Origin: Deltaproteobacteria bacterium
GTDB taxonomy: Bacteria > Myxococcota_A > Polyangia > JAAYKL01
NCBI GenBank assembly: GCA_016936575.1
Contig: JAFGXQ010000162.1
Coordinates: forward strand, 1-33,720
Length of the DNA stretch: 33,720 nt
Direction: 5' to 3'
The notes below the pieces were generated by a model. That model saw only the letters and a list, made by a program, of their open reading frames with translations, searched no databases and was not told where the DNA came from. Below, one piece after another: positions 31,952 through 33,720 of this stretch. Within the stretch, counting starts at the first letter, position 1; every line of letters begins with the position of its first letter. A program made the translations under genes and the position numbers.

Positions 31952-33139
31952 ATGAATACCAACAGTGAACAGAACGCCACCCAATGGCTGAATCCCGACA
32001 TTCTGGTATGGGCCAGAAAATGGCGGGGTAAATCATTGGACGAAGTGGCGCAAAAATTCAAAAAATCCCCCGACAAAATAAGACAGTGGGAGTCTGGCGA
32101 AGCGAAGCCTACCGTAAAACAGGCGCGAAAGCTTGCGGCTATGTATGAACGCGCTTTTACGGAATTCTTTTTGCCAGAACCGCCTAGGTTGCCTCAGTCT
32201 GAAACAATTCAGGACTTCCGGTTGCATAGAACCCTGAAGGAACCGGCATCTGAACGCGAAGCCCAACTCATCCAGGATTGGGCCATGGCGCAGCGTGATT
32301 CCGCGTTGGATTTGTACGCTGAAATACGCGAAAAGCCGCCGGAAATAGATGTCGTTCATTTCGCTTCCATAACTGACTCTCCAGAAGAATTGGCTACAAA
32401 GACGCGCGAATGGATACGATTCGGTGAAAATAAGCAGTTTAACTTGCCTAATAGTTCAAAATATAGATTGCCCACTATACTCAGGAACCTCATTGAATCG
32501 GTAGGGATACTGACACTGAAGCGTTCCGAACTGACTGCACTTGGTATACGAGGACTCAGCATTGCCAAATTTCCACTCCCAGTGATTGTACTCGGTGGTG
32601 AAGCCGATACTGCGCAGGCATTCACTCTGGCACATGAACTTGGACATATTCTGCTGAAAGTTACGGCCATCAGCGGACCAAGAAGCAGAGACTACGAAAG
32701 TATTCCAGAAGAAAAATGGTGTGACCAGTTTGCTGCGTCGTTTCTGATGCCGCGTTCTTCCATTGAAAAGACGCTTGGTCCCGTTCCTGTCTCACCAATG
32801 GCAGAGTTTGCCGATGAAGAATTGGAAAAGATAGCTGGGGATTTTCGCGTGAGTCCTCATGCCATGCTGATACGACTTATGCATTTGAAGTACGTAGCTG
32901 CAGAATATTACTGGCAGAAAAAGAAAGCCGAGTTTGAGAAAATCGAAGCGAACGCATCGGGATTTGCCAAGTCAAAATATTACGGTTCGAGATATCGAAA
33001 CCAGCAGGGAGATCTGTTTACCGGTCTGGTTCTCGAAGCCTGGTCATCTGGCAACATCACCAATCATCATGCAGCCCAGTATATGGGAATAAAAAATATC
33101 CAAAATCTTGATGACATCCGAAAAGAGTACTTCAAATGA
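31952..33139 (+). CDS. XRE-HTH plus ImmA/IrrE-type zinc peptidase (antitoxin-like)
   Basis: The protein has 395 residues, with AGGGGA before the ATG. Residues 15-70 form an XRE/Cro helix-turn-helix (SLDEVAQKFKKSPDKIRQWESGEAKPTVKQARKLA, read in part). Residues about 165-300 form the ImmA/IrrE metallopeptidase with HELGH at 228-232 and a downstream WCDQFAASFLMP helix. A C-terminal helical region follows. Such fusions regulate mobile elements or act as antitoxins. The stop overlaps the start of a DUF4411-like gene by 4 nt (ATGA), a pairing that recurs in bacterial genomes and was predicted to be a toxin-antitoxin pair. Confidence 0.9.
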   Translation: MNTNSEQNATQWLNPDILVWARKWRGKSLDEVAQKFKKSPDKIRQWESGEAKPTVKQARKLAAMYERAFTEFFLPEPPRLPQSETIQDFRLHRTLKEPASEREAQLIQDWAMAQRDSALDLYAEIREKPPEIDVVHFASITDSPEELATKTREWIRFGENKQFNLPNSSKYRLPTILRNLIESVGILTLKRSELTALGIRGLSIAKFPLPVIVLGGEADTAQAFTLAHELGHILLKVTAISGPRSRDYESIPEEKWCDQFAASFLMPRSSIEKTLGPVPVSPMAEFADEELEKIAGDFRVSPHAMLIRLMHLKYVAAEYYWQKKKAEFEKIEANASGFAKSKYYGSRYRNQQGDLFTGLVLEAWSSGNITNHHAAQYMGIKNIQNLDDIRKEYFK

Positions 33140-33639
33140 ACAAGAAGTACTGTCTGGACACTTCGGGACTCTCCAACCCGCTGGAGACCATGCCCGAGGA
33201 TATTTATAAACGTTTGTGGGAGCAAATAACGGAGCGTATTGAATCGGGTATCTTCGCCGTTACGACTGAAATTTATGAGGAGCTTGAGCGTCTGCCTGGA
33301 AGAATCGGCCAGACCATCAAGGACAACAAGTCAAACTTAGTCATGGAAGTCGGTGCTAAAGATTGGGATTGGCCCAAATATGTGGCGCATTCACGCAATT
33401 TGAATATCACATATCATGATTTTATTTCTGAATACTCAGGAGGGTCTCCCCGAACCATCTGCCTTAACGACATGACACTCGTTGCACTTGCGGGCGCGTT
33501 GAGTCTTCCCGTTATCAGTATGGAAGGGCGAGCATCAAATTCGCCCAACAAAAGAAGAATTCCCGACATCTGCATTAGTGAGAATATCGGACATCTCACT
33601 TTCAATGATTTCCTCCGGCGTGAGAACATCACCGTGTAA
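33136..33639 (+). CDS. DUF4411-like PIN-fold protein (probable toxin)
   Basis: This 167-residue protein has PIN-type acidic positions: D8 (YCLDTSGLSNP), E45/E49 (TTEIYEELERL), D112 (LNDMTLVALA) and D144 (RIPDIC), with the SMEGRASNS-like segment of the DUF4411 family. It overlaps the XRE-ImmA gene by 4 nt, so it is made at a fixed ratio with it. By fold it would be a ribonuclease toxin, but activity is inferred and the catalytic set is less clear than in the two VapC proteins. The last 81 bases of the window hold no recognisable gene. Confidence 0.8.
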   Translation: MNKKYCLDTSGLSNPLETMPEDIYKRLWEQITERIESGIFAVTTEIYEELERLPGRIGQTIKDNKSNLVMEVGAKDWDWPKYVAHSRNLNITYHDFISEYSGGSPRTICLNDMTLVALAGALSLPVISMEGRASNSPNKRRIPDICISENIGHLTFNDFLRRENITV

Positions 33640-33720
33640 AATTGATTTGTTAATGAGCGCAAGCGAGCGTAAACGAGGGCTATGGGACGTGACTAACTAA
33701 TCGAGTCGTGAGAAGAAACC

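Noticed and set aside
33640..33720. Possible tRNA or attachment site at the right edge
   Set aside because: No cloverleaf or CCA-proximal stem can be drawn in the 81 bases available.

Overview
The window looks like chromosomal DNA from a Gram-negative bacterium of deltaproteobacterial grade, most likely Myxococcota or Bradymonadota-like with moderate GC. The pointers are: secreted proteins with long Ser-Asp-Thr-Asp linkers, FHA-domain membrane proteins, an FHA-ABC transporter fusion, a PilZ domain of the type common in Myxococcus, a compact lexA-imuA-imuB operon, a BamB-like lipoprotein (so there is an outer membrane), and many Shine-Dalgarno-led genes overlapping by 1-4 nt. All assignments come from reading the sequence; no database search was run.

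Layout. 1-1731: 3' part of a large modular secreted protein with SD linkers. 1831-3186 (-): FHA-DUF4013-like membrane protein. 3312-3991 (-): vapBC pair 1, with an operator-like palindrome over its promoter and ribosome binding site. 4116-4161: strong orphan hairpin with a T tract. 4286-7033: SOS mutagenesis operon lexA-imuA-imuB, without imuC/dnaE2. 7052-7734: vapBC pair 2, bounded exactly by two 83-bp direct repeats, the first of which is the 3' end of imuB. 7894-8985: CorA. 9151-10740: internally duplicated membrane protein with two Cys4 motifs. 10773-15096 (-): secreted/membrane hypothetical, BirA, NadC, CPBP protease, radical SAM protein. 15222-16718 (-): SD-linker lipoprotein. 17006-21195: VWA protein, FHA-ABC transporter and CPBP protease in one operon. 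21366-21734: small SpoIIAA/STAS-like protein whose promoter lies between two arms of an inverted repeat. 21750-22442 (-): PilZ protein. 22600-24066: methyltransferase-glycosyltransferase fusion. 24080-25933 (-): long AraC-type regulator. 26226-27341: Tat-signal AmrS-like radical SAM enzyme. 27493-29663: biotin carrier, DegT aminotransferase, ABC ATPase. 29763-31837: YfgM-like TPR protein and BamB-like lipoprotein. 31952-33639: XRE-ImmA/IrrE plus DUF4411-like pair, a third toxin-antitoxin-like module.

How the parts work together. LexA, ImuA and ImuB would form a damage-induced mutagenesis unit controlled by an inverted repeat that overlaps the lexA -35 and -10. The biotin carrier needs a ligase, and a stand-alone BirA is encoded in the same window. 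The VWA protein, FHA-ABC transporter and CPBP protease probably form one envelope system. The best candidates for something undescribed are the vapBC cassette bounded by 83-bp repeats at the imuB 3' end, the possibly invertible promoter segment at 21231-21345, the threefold KT[T/M]LGQPA motif in the FHA protein, and the duplicated membrane/Cys4 protein. No stretch longer than 300 bases lacks a gene. No rRNA, tRNA, CRISPR array, transposase or integrase gene was seen.
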